The position numbers and the translations under genes are program-made. A stretch of DNA of 33,827 bases from a virus. Of this stretch, positions 21,068 through 28,817 are shown piece by piece (position 1 is the first letter of the stretch; each line of letters begins with the position of its first letter). The notes below the pieces were generated by a model. That model ran no database searches. It saw only the letters and a program-made list of their open reading frames with translations, and was not told the DNA's origin. The stretch spans positions 1 through 33,827 of IMG/VR virus record IMGVR_UViG_3300032020_001004; one strand, written 5' to 3'.

Positions 21068-21490
21068 TCAAGGCGTGAAAAACATCAAAGCCCGGAGTCT
21101 GACGACGCCGCCATAGTACAGTTTTCCTCCTGTAGTGATCTCTCCGGGACTGAACATAGTGGGAATAGCATCTCTCACCGTGCTGCTAAGAGTGCGGTCC
21201 GCGAGGATCTTATCGACGACATCGCCCATAACAGGCACAATATCCGTGAACCAGTTAGCAGGTTCTGTTTCACGAATCAAAATGGCAACACTGATGCGGA
21301 TATTGTTGTCAAGCATGCTGCCGAACGCTGCCTGCTCAATGTCAGTCGGGTCAGGACTGATTATCGCCATGGGCAATTCTTGAACTTTGAACTGTTCCCC
21401 TAAGACCACAGTTTTGATCGTCGTTACTGCTTGAAGGGCCGTCTTGACCTGATCGAAAACAGCCTTGTACGAATCATAATACTTTGCCAT
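21068..21490 (-). CDS. Tail terminator / tail completion protein
   Basis: 140 residues from the ATG at 21490, which shares its A with the preceding TGA. The fold prediction fits the tail-terminator (gpU/gp17-like) family: helix YKAVFDQVKTALQAV, strand TIKTVVLG, strand LPMAIISPDPTDIEQ, strand NNIRISVAILI, helix VVDKILAD, then the final strand YYGGVVRLRALMFF. Such proteins cap the tube and join it to the head. Its place after the gp10-like connector and before the tube supports this. Confidence 0.75.
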   Translation of the reverse strand: MAKYYDSYKAVFDQVKTALQAVTTIKTVVLGEQFKVQELPMAIISPDPTDIEQAAFGSMLDNNIRISVAILIRETEPANWFTDIVPVMGDVVDKILADRTLSSTVRDAIPTMFSPGEITTGGKLYYGGVVRLRALMFFTP

Positions 21491-21921
21491 CAATGCACCT
21501 CTTCAGCGAAAAGATCCGTCCACAAGTCAGGAATCTTCTTTTGAACGTCCTCGATTGTTCTGCGCACAAATGGATTCGGCTTGGTCCCCGGATGCCTGAC
21601 AATCGGCGTGAAAACCATTTTTCCATTGACTTTGAAAGCTAAAACCTTCGAGAACACCGGGCGAATTTCATGCGGCGCCGTCCCATACTCAACGTACACG
21701 GCGTAGGGCACAGTTGGACCAACAGATCCTTCCAGACCCTGAACGTGCTTCTCAATGCTTCCAAGCAATTTGCCAGATCTCACCGGAGCCCTGGCACTCA
21801 TCAATGCGTAACCATAATCCACAGCAGCTCTTACGAGCCCAGGCAGAAGTCTTTCTTCGACTTTGTCAGCAAACAGGGAAAGGTCCAAACCCCGCTGCGA
21901 AACCTGAACCTGAATGCTCAA
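21490..21921 (-). CDS. HK97 gp10-like head-tail joining protein
   Basis: A 143-residue protein. Family features: N-terminal helix ERLLPGLVRAAVDYGYALMSARAPVRSGKLLGSI, then the hallmark VPYAVYVEYGTAPHEIRP and the closing HPGTKPNPFVRRTIEDV. The GTAPH...HPGTKPNPF pair is the standard signature of HK97 gp10-type minor tail/connector proteins. The start is TTG, four bases after the previous stop, so translation is probably coupled. Confidence 0.88.
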   Translation of the reverse strand: MSIQVQVSQRGLDLSLFADKVEERLLPGLVRAAVDYGYALMSARAPVRSGKLLGSIEKHVQGLEGSVGPTVPYAVYVEYGTAPHEIRPVFSKVLAFKVNGKMVFTPIVRHPGTKPNPFVRRTIEDVQKKIPDLWTDLFAEEVH

Positions 21922-21924
21922 AGA

Positions 21925-22809
21925 TCAACCAGCTATGACAAGTCTTCGCACGTAGGGCCTGAGCATGCCCTTGAGCTCTTCATTGAAAGCCTCAACCGCA
22001 ACAAGTTTGACGGCCATCTCGTTTACCTGGACCTGTGGGCTCACTTTCCGCTGGAGGATCCCGTGAAGAGCATTTGTGCACATTTGAATGCAGACGTACT
22101 TGATATCGTCCGGTGTTGACGCGTACCCGGCAGTATATGTAATCCTGACACTTTGCTCGTGGATTGCGGGAACTTTGTTGACAAGCATGAGCTGCCCTGC
22201 AGAGAGATTCATGAGGTAATCAGGTTCGGTTACTATCACCCAGTTTGCCGTGATTCCGTACCCTTGATCGTTGTACTCGACTTTTGAAACAGAGAGAACA
22301 GGATAATACAAGAGACTCATCCATGGATACTGAAAATCATGAAACTCGTTTGTGAATGCGAGCCCGTTAATAACAAAGAAACCAGTCGGGACCCGACAGA
22401 AATTCTCGATCATCGACTGCGCAAGGACAATTAGACTGTCTAGGAACGTGGTGAAATCTGAATCACTGGCATAGTTCAAATCTGTGTACGCGATTTTGCT
22501 GTGTGCTTTGATATCAGTGTTTGTGCAATATGTAGCAGATCCGACAGCGCTAACACCTGCAACTACAACTTCATATACGACGCCCCACGAGAAAAGATGG
22601 TCCGAAAGATCCATCGAACTCAAGTTGATCTTGAAGTTGGTTGCTCCCGGATCGCTAGGCCAACAACTGCGACCGCCAAGGTCATCAAGCGGAGTGATGC
22701 TGATGTCTGCAAGAGTCGGGGTTGTTGAGAGCCCATGTGGCACAGTGACAGACGTATTGCCCGCGGTGATTGTTGCTGTTCCCGTTTTCGTTGAATAGAC
22801 AGTTACCAT
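21925..22809 (-). CDS. Head-tail connector (gp6-like) with N-terminal lectin-like beta domain
   Basis: A 294-residue protein. Residues about 115-294 match phage head-tail adaptors of the gp6/gp15 kind: helices DSDFTTFLDSLIVLAQSMIENF, the loop CRVPTGFF, strands, and the helix IKYVCIQMCTNALHGIL, ending in a helical arm. Residues 5-90 form a separate beta domain with the pattern TATITAGNTSVTVPHGLSTTPTLADISITP, seen in small tail lectin-like (H-type) domains. Typical adaptors are only ~100 residues, so this is a fusion. A similar beta motif ends the deacetylase-like protein encoded next door. AGGAGA precedes the ATG by eight bases. Confidence 0.75.
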   Translation of the reverse strand: MVTVYSTKTGTATITAGNTSVTVPHGLSTTPTLADISITPLDDLGGRSCWPSDPGATNFKINLSSMDLSDHLFSWGVVYEVVVAGVSAVGSATYCTNTDIKAHSKIAYTDLNYASDSDFTTFLDSLIVLAQSMIENFCRVPTGFFVINGLAFTNEFHDFQYPWMSLLYYPVLSVSKVEYNDQGYGITANWVIVTEPDYLMNLSAGQLMLVNKVPAIHEQSVRITYTAGYASTPDDIKYVCIQMCTNALHGILQRKVSPQVQVNEMAVKLVAVEAFNEELKGMLRPYVRRLVIAG

Positions 22810-22821
22810 TCTTCTTTTCTC

Positions 22822-24570
22822 CTAGGTCAACTGAGGATAGTCGATTCTTTTCTGATAGAGAGCATACCAATAGAGCGTTCTTGCGTCAACTGCTCCGACC
22901 GGCGTTATTGTGCCCGCGTTATTGATACAGAAGTCTATTTGGAAGTGCGTCCCATTCATGGTCAAGATCGTTGGCTGCAAGACCCAAGCTGTCGAGTTAA
23001 TGTATGCTGTCCCGCTGATTGAGACGAATGTTACGTTTGGTGTGACCCCTAGATTGTGTTTGATCCAAGATCCGTTGATACACGATGTCTGATTGCCCAA
23101 GTTCTCAAGTCTGATATCTGCACCTGCCACTCTCTGTTTGACTTGGAGATTCAGGTAGTAATCGATGTCTCGCCAAGTCAGGACCGGCAAACCATAGCTG
23201 CTCACGTTTCCCATGCACTGATTAAATACAGTGCTCGTCATTGTTCCATGAAACGTCAAGAAAGCAAGTTCCCCGTTTGACCCTGAACCTGTACTGTTGA
23301 CTGCGTACCAGGCAGCAGCGGCAATGACCCCACCCTCAGCTTTTGTCCCATTGAAGTTTGTTTCTGTCGGGAAGTAGCAGCTGAAGATATCTGAGATGTA
23401 ATTCCACGTTTGATTAGGCCATGATTTGTAGTTGCTCCAGCCAATGTAATTGTAGTATTGCCGCACCATCTCAAAATTCGCTGGATGCCCTGATGGAAAG
23501 CCCATCATATCGATACGGACGTTGAGGTTTCGTTCAACCCAGTCTTTGCTTTGCCGGTATTCTTGATCTTGGTCAGCAAGGGTTATTGTTGCTCCCGTCA
23601 TGTCCTTGCTGAGGTATCCGTGGCTGTAGAAACTCCAGCCGGCATCACGCATTTCTTTCAGATTTGTGAGAGTTATGTAGGTAGTGTTGGTTACTCCAGC
23701 CTGTTCTACCCAGCGAGAAACAACTCCTTCGCTTCCTCTGAACCCCCAGATCGTTGTCATGTTCTTGAAATACGTACTGTATTGGATGTAGAGGGTATCA
23801 TCAAAACAGAGCATAAACGCTGCTTTGCTCACAGCATTCAAGTAGCCTTGAACTTCAATGTCTGCGTAAGGCGGCACATTCGGATAATAGTTCAGGGTAA
23901 AGTTGCCTCTGAGAACGACTTTCTCAGTTCCTTTCGTCCCGTTGTTCAGGTGAGTGAAAGCATACTGAACGGCGAGCGTCTGATTCGTGCTTTGATAGGC
24001 GATTTGTCCGGTGCTGCAGTTCTTGACTTTTGCAGTTGTACCGTCAAAATCGACGACGTATGCAACGAGCTGATAAGGATTGGCGAGGACGTCTGTTCTG
24101 TTCTGACCATTGAAAAAGAAACTGTTTGAGCCATAATAATTCCTTGTTCCCTGGTAGTCCTCCAAGATCAGAATGTTAGTTCCATAAACGACCGTGGGAG
24201 CTAGAGTGCAGCCTTTCAAGAGGATTGTTCCGCCGCTCGTCAGATTTCCGACGGCAGCCATTTGGACGGCAGTCTTGTTAGTGTCAAACCAATTCAGCCA
24301 GCCATTCGTCCCGTTTTGCAAGCAATAATAGGCATCGACGGGGCTGATGATGTAGTCAAAAGGTTTCTGAAGCCCACTCAGACTACTGTTCACCGGTGTG
24401 TCAAGTCTATTCTCGATCGAACGAAGTCTCTCTTCAATCGAGATATTAATTGAGATACTAGCTCCAGCATATGCAGCGACAGCTCCACAAAGCAGAATAG
24501 CACATAACATCGCTGTTTTGGACCATGTTAAACCGTTAAGACTGATGCTTTGTCCCTTACTTTCCACCAT
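22822..24570 (-). CDS. Membrane-anchored surface/tailspike-like protein with polysaccharide-deacetylase fold
   Basis: 582 residues from the ATG at 24570, which has GGTGA eight bases upstream and overlaps the previous stop. A transmembrane or signal-anchor helix (19-37) is followed by a short amphipathic helix, a beta-rich region (about 95-245, beta-helix-like: GGTILLKGCTLAPTVV), a NodB-type deacetylase domain (about 250-445) and a C-terminal lectin-like beta domain (about 490-575). In the NodB part CFDD (255-258), SHGYLSKDMT (H317), FPSG (358-361) and FHG (H441) mark the catalytic motifs, but the second metal His of HxxxH is Ser. About 21 N-glycosylation sequons point to an extracellular protein. 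It lies inside the head module, between capsid and connector genes, and may bind or trim host-surface glycans. Confidence 0.75.
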   Translation of the reverse strand: MVESKGQSISLNGLTWSKTAMLCAILLCGAVAAYAGASISINISIEERLRSIENRLDTPVNSSLSGLQKPFDYIISPVDAYYCLQNGTNGWLNWFDTNKTAVQMAAVGNLTSGGTILLKGCTLAPTVVYGTNILILEDYQGTRNYYGSNSFFFNGQNRTDVLANPYQLVAYVVDFDGTTAKVKNCSTGQIAYQSTNQTLAVQYAFTHLNNGTKGTEKVVLRGNFTLNYYPNVPPYADIEVQGYLNAVSKAAFMLCFDDTLYIQYSTYFKNMTTIWGFRGSEGVVSRWVEQAGVTNTTYITLTNLKEMRDAGWSFYSHGYLSKDMTGATITLADQDQEYRQSKDWVERNLNVRIDMMGFPSGHPANFEMVRQYYNYIGWSNYKSWPNQTWNYISDIFSCYFPTETNFNGTKAEGGVIAAAAWYAVNSTGSGSNGELAFLTFHGTMTSTVFNQCMGNVSSYGLPVLTWRDIDYYLNLQVKQRVAGADIRLENLGNQTSCINGSWIKHNLGVTPNVTFVSISGTAYINSTAWVLQPTILTMNGTHFQIDFCINNAGTITPVGAVDARTLYWYALYQKRIDYPQLT

Positions 24571-25000
24571 TCTGTTCACCATATAACTGGATGATTTCCA
24601 GGAGGGCCGTAACTTTCTTGCCCATCCAAGACTGAAGTTTCTCAAATCGCCTGTCTTTTCCCATCGCCAAAAAATACACAGTCACAGGCACAACCGGAGG
24701 CAACTTGCCCTTAATGATCTTGGGCCACCTGCACACTCCGCAGGATCCATGACGCCGCTTCAAATTCTGACCGCACACATCAACACAGTCAGGCACGCCA
24801 AAAAGGCGCATCAAGAAGGTACGTTTGACAGGCTTTCGCTCTGGAACCGAATAGACAGCAAAACTATCGCCCTTCTCATCGACGGCGATTAGAACGTTAG
24901 GATTCAACTTTAGCATGACTGTTAGACCATGAGCCAGAGCTAGGAGCTCTGCGCGACTCATTTTAGTAAGGTCCAACAATTTCAACCATTCCTGAAACAT
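24557..25000 (-). CDS. Hypothetical zinc-binding protein of the head module
   Basis: A 147-residue protein. Cysteines C72, C76, C87 and C90 (PDCVDVC ... HGSCGVC) look like one zinc site in a basic context (KRRHG). The N-terminal part has a helix and a small beta unit (NVLIAVDEKGDSFAVYSVPE); the C-terminus is helical (RRFEKLQSWMGKKVTALLEIIQL). Family not recognised. It stands between the capsid gene and the surface-protein gene, overlapping the latter by 14 bases, so it is probably a structural accessory or an assembly factor. Confidence 0.6.
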   Translation of the reverse strand: MFQEWLKLLDLTKMSRAELLALAHGLTVMLKLNPNVLIAVDEKGDSFAVYSVPERKPVKRTFLMRLFGVPDCVDVCGQNLKRRHGSCGVCRWPKIIKGKLPPVVPVTVYFLAMGKDRRFEKLQSWMGKKVTALLEIIQLYGEQNGGK

Positions 25001-25051
25001 CGAAACTGAAAGAAAAAGGGAAACGAGGTCAGTGAACGCCGTGATTCTTGA

Positions 25052-26146
25052 CTAGCTTTGAGACGTGATTTTCTGGATGCTGTTGGCTACGCCGCCGATT
25101 GACCCGCCGTCCATATGGGTGATAACATAGTTCGAAAGTTCAGTAGGAACCCTGTAGAACTCGACAATGGGCTCTTCTTGGAGACCAGCCCAAACCGCGC
25201 TAACGCCTTTCGTTCCCACGTAAGCCAATGTCTTCACGCCTGCAGGACAGACAGTGTCCCAATACGGATCTGCGTACCAGTCGAGACCAAGGACCTTCGG
25301 AATCTTGCCAGTAGTGAACAAATCTATGAGGGCACTGTAGAATTGCTTGACATCGTAGCTTGTGGTGAATGCGTTCCACATGTTCGCTGGGGAAGTTGCG
25401 ATGAAATCGGGTTGGAATCCGTTGTTAGCGTTGTTCTTGATTGCCGTGGCAACTTCAGCAAACGTGAGGCTTGTGCCCGAAGCAGCACTCAAACTTCCGC
25501 CTGCAGCTGCCGAGAGCGCTACAGTGACATACTTGAAAATGCCGTTCTTAACACATGAACCGTGCACGCGGCCCATTTGTTCAACGAAGTTTATAGCTGA
25601 AGTGTTGGCAAGCAGGTCGGAGATCTGTGTGACTTTACCGAAGGCCTTCATGGTGATTGTTCGTTTCGTCAGACTTGGATCTGCAGCTGAGAGCGCAGAG
25701 CCTTCAGTCCACTCATCAAATCCTGGCTGAGTAATGATTTGAGTGTCAACTGTCTTGCCTGAGCCTTTCGGAACCGTTGCAGGCATGCATAGATCTCGTG
25801 CATCCACCAAGCTCTTAAGTTCCAACAGGGCTCGGGACTGCACCATTGTGGGCAGTGCTATGTTGCTCGTGCTCGTGAGCAACTCCTTAACAGTCATTTG
25901 TGATTGATCGCTTTCATAGAAAGTCTGAAGCTTCTCGGTGAGGGCCTTCTTTTTCTGAAGTGTGAAGAGCTCACGCATCGTAAGTTTACCATACAGTCCC
26001 AGGTCTTCTTTGTTGACAAGCTTTTCCTCAAGCTTTGCCAAACGCTCGTTGATCCGCTGGTCAATCGACTTGACGAAGGTGTCTAAATCGAAAGCTTCCT
26101 TGTTTTGACTCGTATTATCATTCTCCTTTCTGTTTACTTCCCACAT
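25052..26146 (-). CDS. Major capsid protein, HK97 fold
   Basis: 364 residues. An N-terminal charged helical delta-like region (about 15-80: FVKSIDQRINERLAKLEEKLV) precedes the HK97-type core: N-arm and spine around LLELKSLVDARDLCMPATVPKGSGKTVDTQI, the E-loop near 140-160 (EWTEGSALSAADPSLTKRTITMKAFGKVTQISDLL), P-domain helix, and A-domain (PDFIATSPANMWNAF, KVLGLDWYADPYWDTV, VSAVWAGLQEEPIVEFYR). These are regular features of the fold. The position right after the protease/scaffold gene agrees. The protein would form the icosahedral shell and should be the most abundant virion component. The N-terminal segment is likely removed by the adjacent protease on maturation. Confidence 0.9.
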   Translation of the reverse strand: MWEVNRKENDNTSQNKEAFDLDTFVKSIDQRINERLAKLEEKLVNKEDLGLYGKLTMRELFTLQKKKALTEKLQTFYESDQSQMTVKELLTSTSNIALPTMVQSRALLELKSLVDARDLCMPATVPKGSGKTVDTQIITQPGFDEWTEGSALSAADPSLTKRTITMKAFGKVTQISDLLANTSAINFVEQMGRVHGSCVKNGIFKYVTVALSAAAGGSLSAASGTSLTFAEVATAIKNNANNGFQPDFIATSPANMWNAFTTSYDVKQFYSALIDLFTTGKIPKVLGLDWYADPYWDTVCPAGVKTLAYVGTKGVSAVWAGLQEEPIVEFYRVPTELSNYVITHMDGGSIGGVANSIQKITSQS

Positions 26147-26226
26147 TTCGCTCTAGGGCTCGCCCTGGAGAGTCGGAGGGTTGCTGTACCGTTTCATCAA
26201 GAACTGAAGAGACTGAAAAATCCGGA

Positions 26227-27213
26227 TTACTGCGATTTCTTCGTCGCTGCTGCAATGAGTTCTTGGCTTACAATGCGAAATGCATCACTCTTGTCTAGGC
26301 CTTCGCTGCGGAGTTGGTGAAAACGAGCCCAGAAACCTTCCTTCGTCAACAGACATTTACACGGTTCTTTCTTGGGCTCTTCCTTCGGCTTCTTCAGTTG
26401 CTCGAGTTCGCTTTTCAAAGCTTCATACTTGCCTTGAAGGTCTTCGATCTTCTCAAGAACTTCACTGTCTCCAACACTAGCAGCCTTAGCGTCCACAACT
26501 GAAACTTTTTCAGGGTCAGCTTCTTTTTCTGCTACTGGATCCTTGTTTTCAGCGTTCTTTTCTTTTTCTTCCTTTTCCATTCTTATCCCTTTGAAACTTT
26601 CAACCAGTTTCTCAACCGGCATAATACGAGTAAGAGGCACTCCTGGAAGCACATCTTTTGTCAACAAAGCAAGACCCGTGAATACGAGTCCTTTACACGT
26701 CCAGCCTTCAGGAGTCAATTCCGTGCCCCTTAGACAATCTGCTTCAATACTGACATGGACAACATCGCCTTTCTCAATCAGTTCAAGAGCCTTAGAGCCC
26801 TTCGCGACGCGCAACAAACATTCAACGCAGTTGTCTTCATAGTCAGCATCGTAAACTTGCACTTCAGGGGCCAATTCAGGCGTATGGTTCCAATCAGGTA
26901 TCTTACCGATTAGGGACCTGGCAGCCCTGAGGAGCTCATCCTCCGTGTAGAGGTTGTTGTTCATGCTTGAAAGCGGGAAGAGAGCTTCGACCTTGAAGTA
27001 TTTGGCCTGGTCATCTTCCTTGAGAAATTGGATATAGGGCTCGGTCCAACTGAACTTTTCTTGTGGACTCTGATAAGGTTTGGTGTCATCAAGTCCGAGT
27101 TTGTTGAGCCAGGCATAATAGTAACCTTTCCCAGTGTCACATTCTTTGTGGTCTTGGCAGTACCGCCACATGAAGGCCTGATAGATCTTTTCAAAGTCAG
27201 GATGCCTAGGCAT
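26227..27213 (-). CDS. Prohead protease fused to scaffold
   Basis: A 328-residue protein. Residues about 70-205 resemble prohead (assemblin-like) proteases: H110 in DWNHTPE is a candidate catalytic His, and S155 in VVHVSIEADC lies in the usual 'VSI/VSV' strand, followed by the GLVFTGLALLTKDVLPGVPLTRI block common to these proteins. Residues about 210-290 are highly charged coiled coil (KEEKEKNAENKD, DLQGKYEALKSELEQLKKPKEEPKKEP), the scaffold part. A helical C-terminus (FHQLRSEGLDKSDAFRIVSQELI) probably contacts the capsid. Protease and scaffold in one polypeptide is known in tailed phages. AAGGA stands seven bases before the ATG. The catalytic residues are inferred. Confidence 0.75.
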   Translation of the reverse strand: MPRHPDFEKIYQAFMWRYCQDHKECDTGKGYYYAWLNKLGLDDTKPYQSPQEKFSWTEPYIQFLKEDDQAKYFKVEALFPLSSMNNNLYTEDELLRAARSLIGKIPDWNHTPELAPEVQVYDADYEDNCVECLLRVAKGSKALELIEKGDVVHVSIEADCLRGTELTPEGWTCKGLVFTGLALLTKDVLPGVPLTRIMPVEKLVESFKGIRMEKEEKEKNAENKDPVAEKEADPEKVSVVDAKAASVGDSEVLEKIEDLQGKYEALKSELEQLKKPKEEPKKEPCKCLLTKEGFWARFHQLRSEGLDKSDAFRIVSQELIAAATKKSQ

Positions 27214-27214
27214 T

Positions 27215-27472
27215 CTATATCCTTCCCATCAACAAGATGAGCAAACACTTACAATGAGGATGAACATTCGGATACCAAACCCAATCATTAGGACCCTTCA
27301 CCAAATACTGAAAAGTCCTTTCAGCATCTTCATCACTCATGATCCGCTTGTCGTACTGCAAACATTTCTGACAAGCATCTGGGCTCGTAACATACATGAA
27401 GCTGAGGTTGGACTCAGCCAACAGATCCAGAAGCAACGCCGTCTTTGTCAAGATCCTTAGCGAGTTTTTCAT
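27215..27472 (-). CDS. Head morphogenesis (SPP1 gp7 / Mu F-like) C-terminal fragment
   Basis: 85 residues from an ATG inside the portal gene, or 68 from a TTG that overlaps the portal stop. The informative part is SPDACQKCLQYDKRIMSDEDA...PNVHPHCKCLLI: two CxxC-type pairs and the HPHCKC box, exactly the end of the minor head protein (gp7/MuF) domain of phages. Phage members have 200-400 residues; here only this zinc-binding-like tip remains as an independent gene. It follows the portal and precedes the protease gene by one base, the normal position. It may be a true minimal version or a reduced gene. Confidence 0.7.
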   Translation of the reverse strand: MKNSLRILTKTALLLDLLAESNLSFMYVTSPDACQKCLQYDKRIMSDEDAERTFQYLVKGPNDWVWYPNVHPHCKCLLILLMGRI

Positions 27473-28817
27473 ACAATTCCAACCGCTTCTTGCTTTCAGC
27501 ACTCAGGTTCGCAGCAGTTCCGGCAGGAACGAACCTGCTGTCAACCATCAGATCCTTGCCAGCATCCTCAGGATACCCGAGACGCTGACGAGCCCACGCA
27601 GGAGACACAATCGCATGTTCAATCTCGCCCTGCAACATCTTACTCAAAGCTTCTTTATCTTCGCTCTTCAGCGGTCTCCAAGTCATCTTAACAGGACTCT
27701 TGGTCTGGACCATTGAGAAGATGCTGCTCTCATGCATCCTTTTCAAGACACGCTGATAACCACGGACCTCAGCCTCCAAGATCCTCTCCTGATACTCGGC
27801 TGTAGCCATCGTAGTTGTACCGCCAAATCCCAAGGCAGCTTCTGGTACTCCGAGCCCTGCAACAAGATTACGAGTGAAATGATTCAACAACGGATCAATC
27901 GTCTGTCGACCGCCAACACTTGCACTCTGATAAACTTCCTCAATACTCTCGATCGTCCCGTCGTTGAAGACGTCTTCTCCAGGCTTCCGATTTATGATAC
28001 TGTTCTTGATCCGGTCAAAAGTTGGTTTGTCGACAGGATTCGTTGCGCTTCCGATATTGATGAGCAAGAGAGGATCCGCCCGACGTCGAGCAATCCAAGG
28101 CAACTTCTCCTCCATAAACAACAATGACTTGATCGTCGGGAGGACGCGACGTAGAGAGCTGACACCAAAAAGGCTCCAGGGCTCGGCATTGAATCTTAAC
28201 TCAAGAATCTCTTCAGGCTTGTACCTCACAATCTTTCCAAAATCGGGCTGGTACACGTACTCAGTTACTTGACCGTCTATGTCGGGTTTCTTACCCATTC
28301 TCATCGGGTTGAGCGCCAGAAGTTTCGTGCCTTTGTCTTTCTGGATCCGCCAATACATGTTCCCGAAAAGAATAGCATACAGAGAACCGTCCCGGACAAC
28401 AATGTCCGCTTGAACCTCAGTTAGAAAATCATTGACGCTGCTTATGCTTCCTTTATCGTTGCTTTCAAGGTCGTACCCCATCTGCCAAATCATGAACTGT
28501 TTGACGTCGACAGCCCGACCAACATACGGAACATAATAGTACGCGTCCAGGTAATCTTGAAAGTCACCAAAGTCTTCCGGGTACTTCACGCCTGTGATCG
28601 TGCCAACACTGACCTTTGCAGCTGTAGCCGGGTTGACCGTAGCCTCAATCAACTTGGCGCTCTGGAGTCTCCCACGGATCTTTGTCTCGGAAGCCTGCTG
28701 AGGCTGCTCTGAACTTGCAATAAGATAGGCTCCAGACACTTTGCCCTCTACAGCAACGAGCCCCTGCAACTTAGGTTTTTCAGGATCCTTCCTTTTCCTG
28801 CGCGGCCAACCCTTCAT
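27414..28817 (-). CDS. Portal protein
   Basis: A 467-residue protein of the HK97/SPP1 portal type that forms the dodecameric DNA channel at one capsid vertex. After a basic N-terminus come the clip/wing-type elements: YYVPYVGRAVDVKQFMIWQMGYDLES, FLTEVQADIVVRDGSLYAILFGNMYWRIQKD, the LNPMRMGKKPDIDGQVTEYVYQPDF 'DG-Y' turn, EILELRFNAEPWSLFGVSSLRRVLP, and the C-terminal helix region with LGVPEAALGFGG and TATAEYQERILEAEVRGYQ. These blocks are typical of the family. It overlaps the terminase by four bases (ATGA) with GGAGATAA as ribosome-binding site. Confidence 0.92.
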   Translation of the reverse strand: MKGWPRRKRKDPEKPKLQGLVAVEGKVSGAYLIASSEQPQQASETKIRGRLQSAKLIEATVNPATAAKVSVGTITGVKYPEDFGDFQDYLDAYYYVPYVGRAVDVKQFMIWQMGYDLESNDKGSISSVNDFLTEVQADIVVRDGSLYAILFGNMYWRIQKDKGTKLLALNPMRMGKKPDIDGQVTEYVYQPDFGKIVRYKPEEILELRFNAEPWSLFGVSSLRRVLPTIKSLLFMEEKLPWIARRRADPLLLINIGSATNPVDKPTFDRIKNSIINRKPGEDVFNDGTIESIEEVYQSASVGGRQTIDPLLNHFTRNLVAGLGVPEAALGFGGTTTMATAEYQERILEAEVRGYQRVLKRMHESSIFSMVQTKSPVKMTWRPLKSEDKEALSKMLQGEIEHAIVSPAWARQRLGYPEDAGKDLMVDSRFVPAGTAANLSAESKKRLELYEKLAKDLDKDGVASGSVG

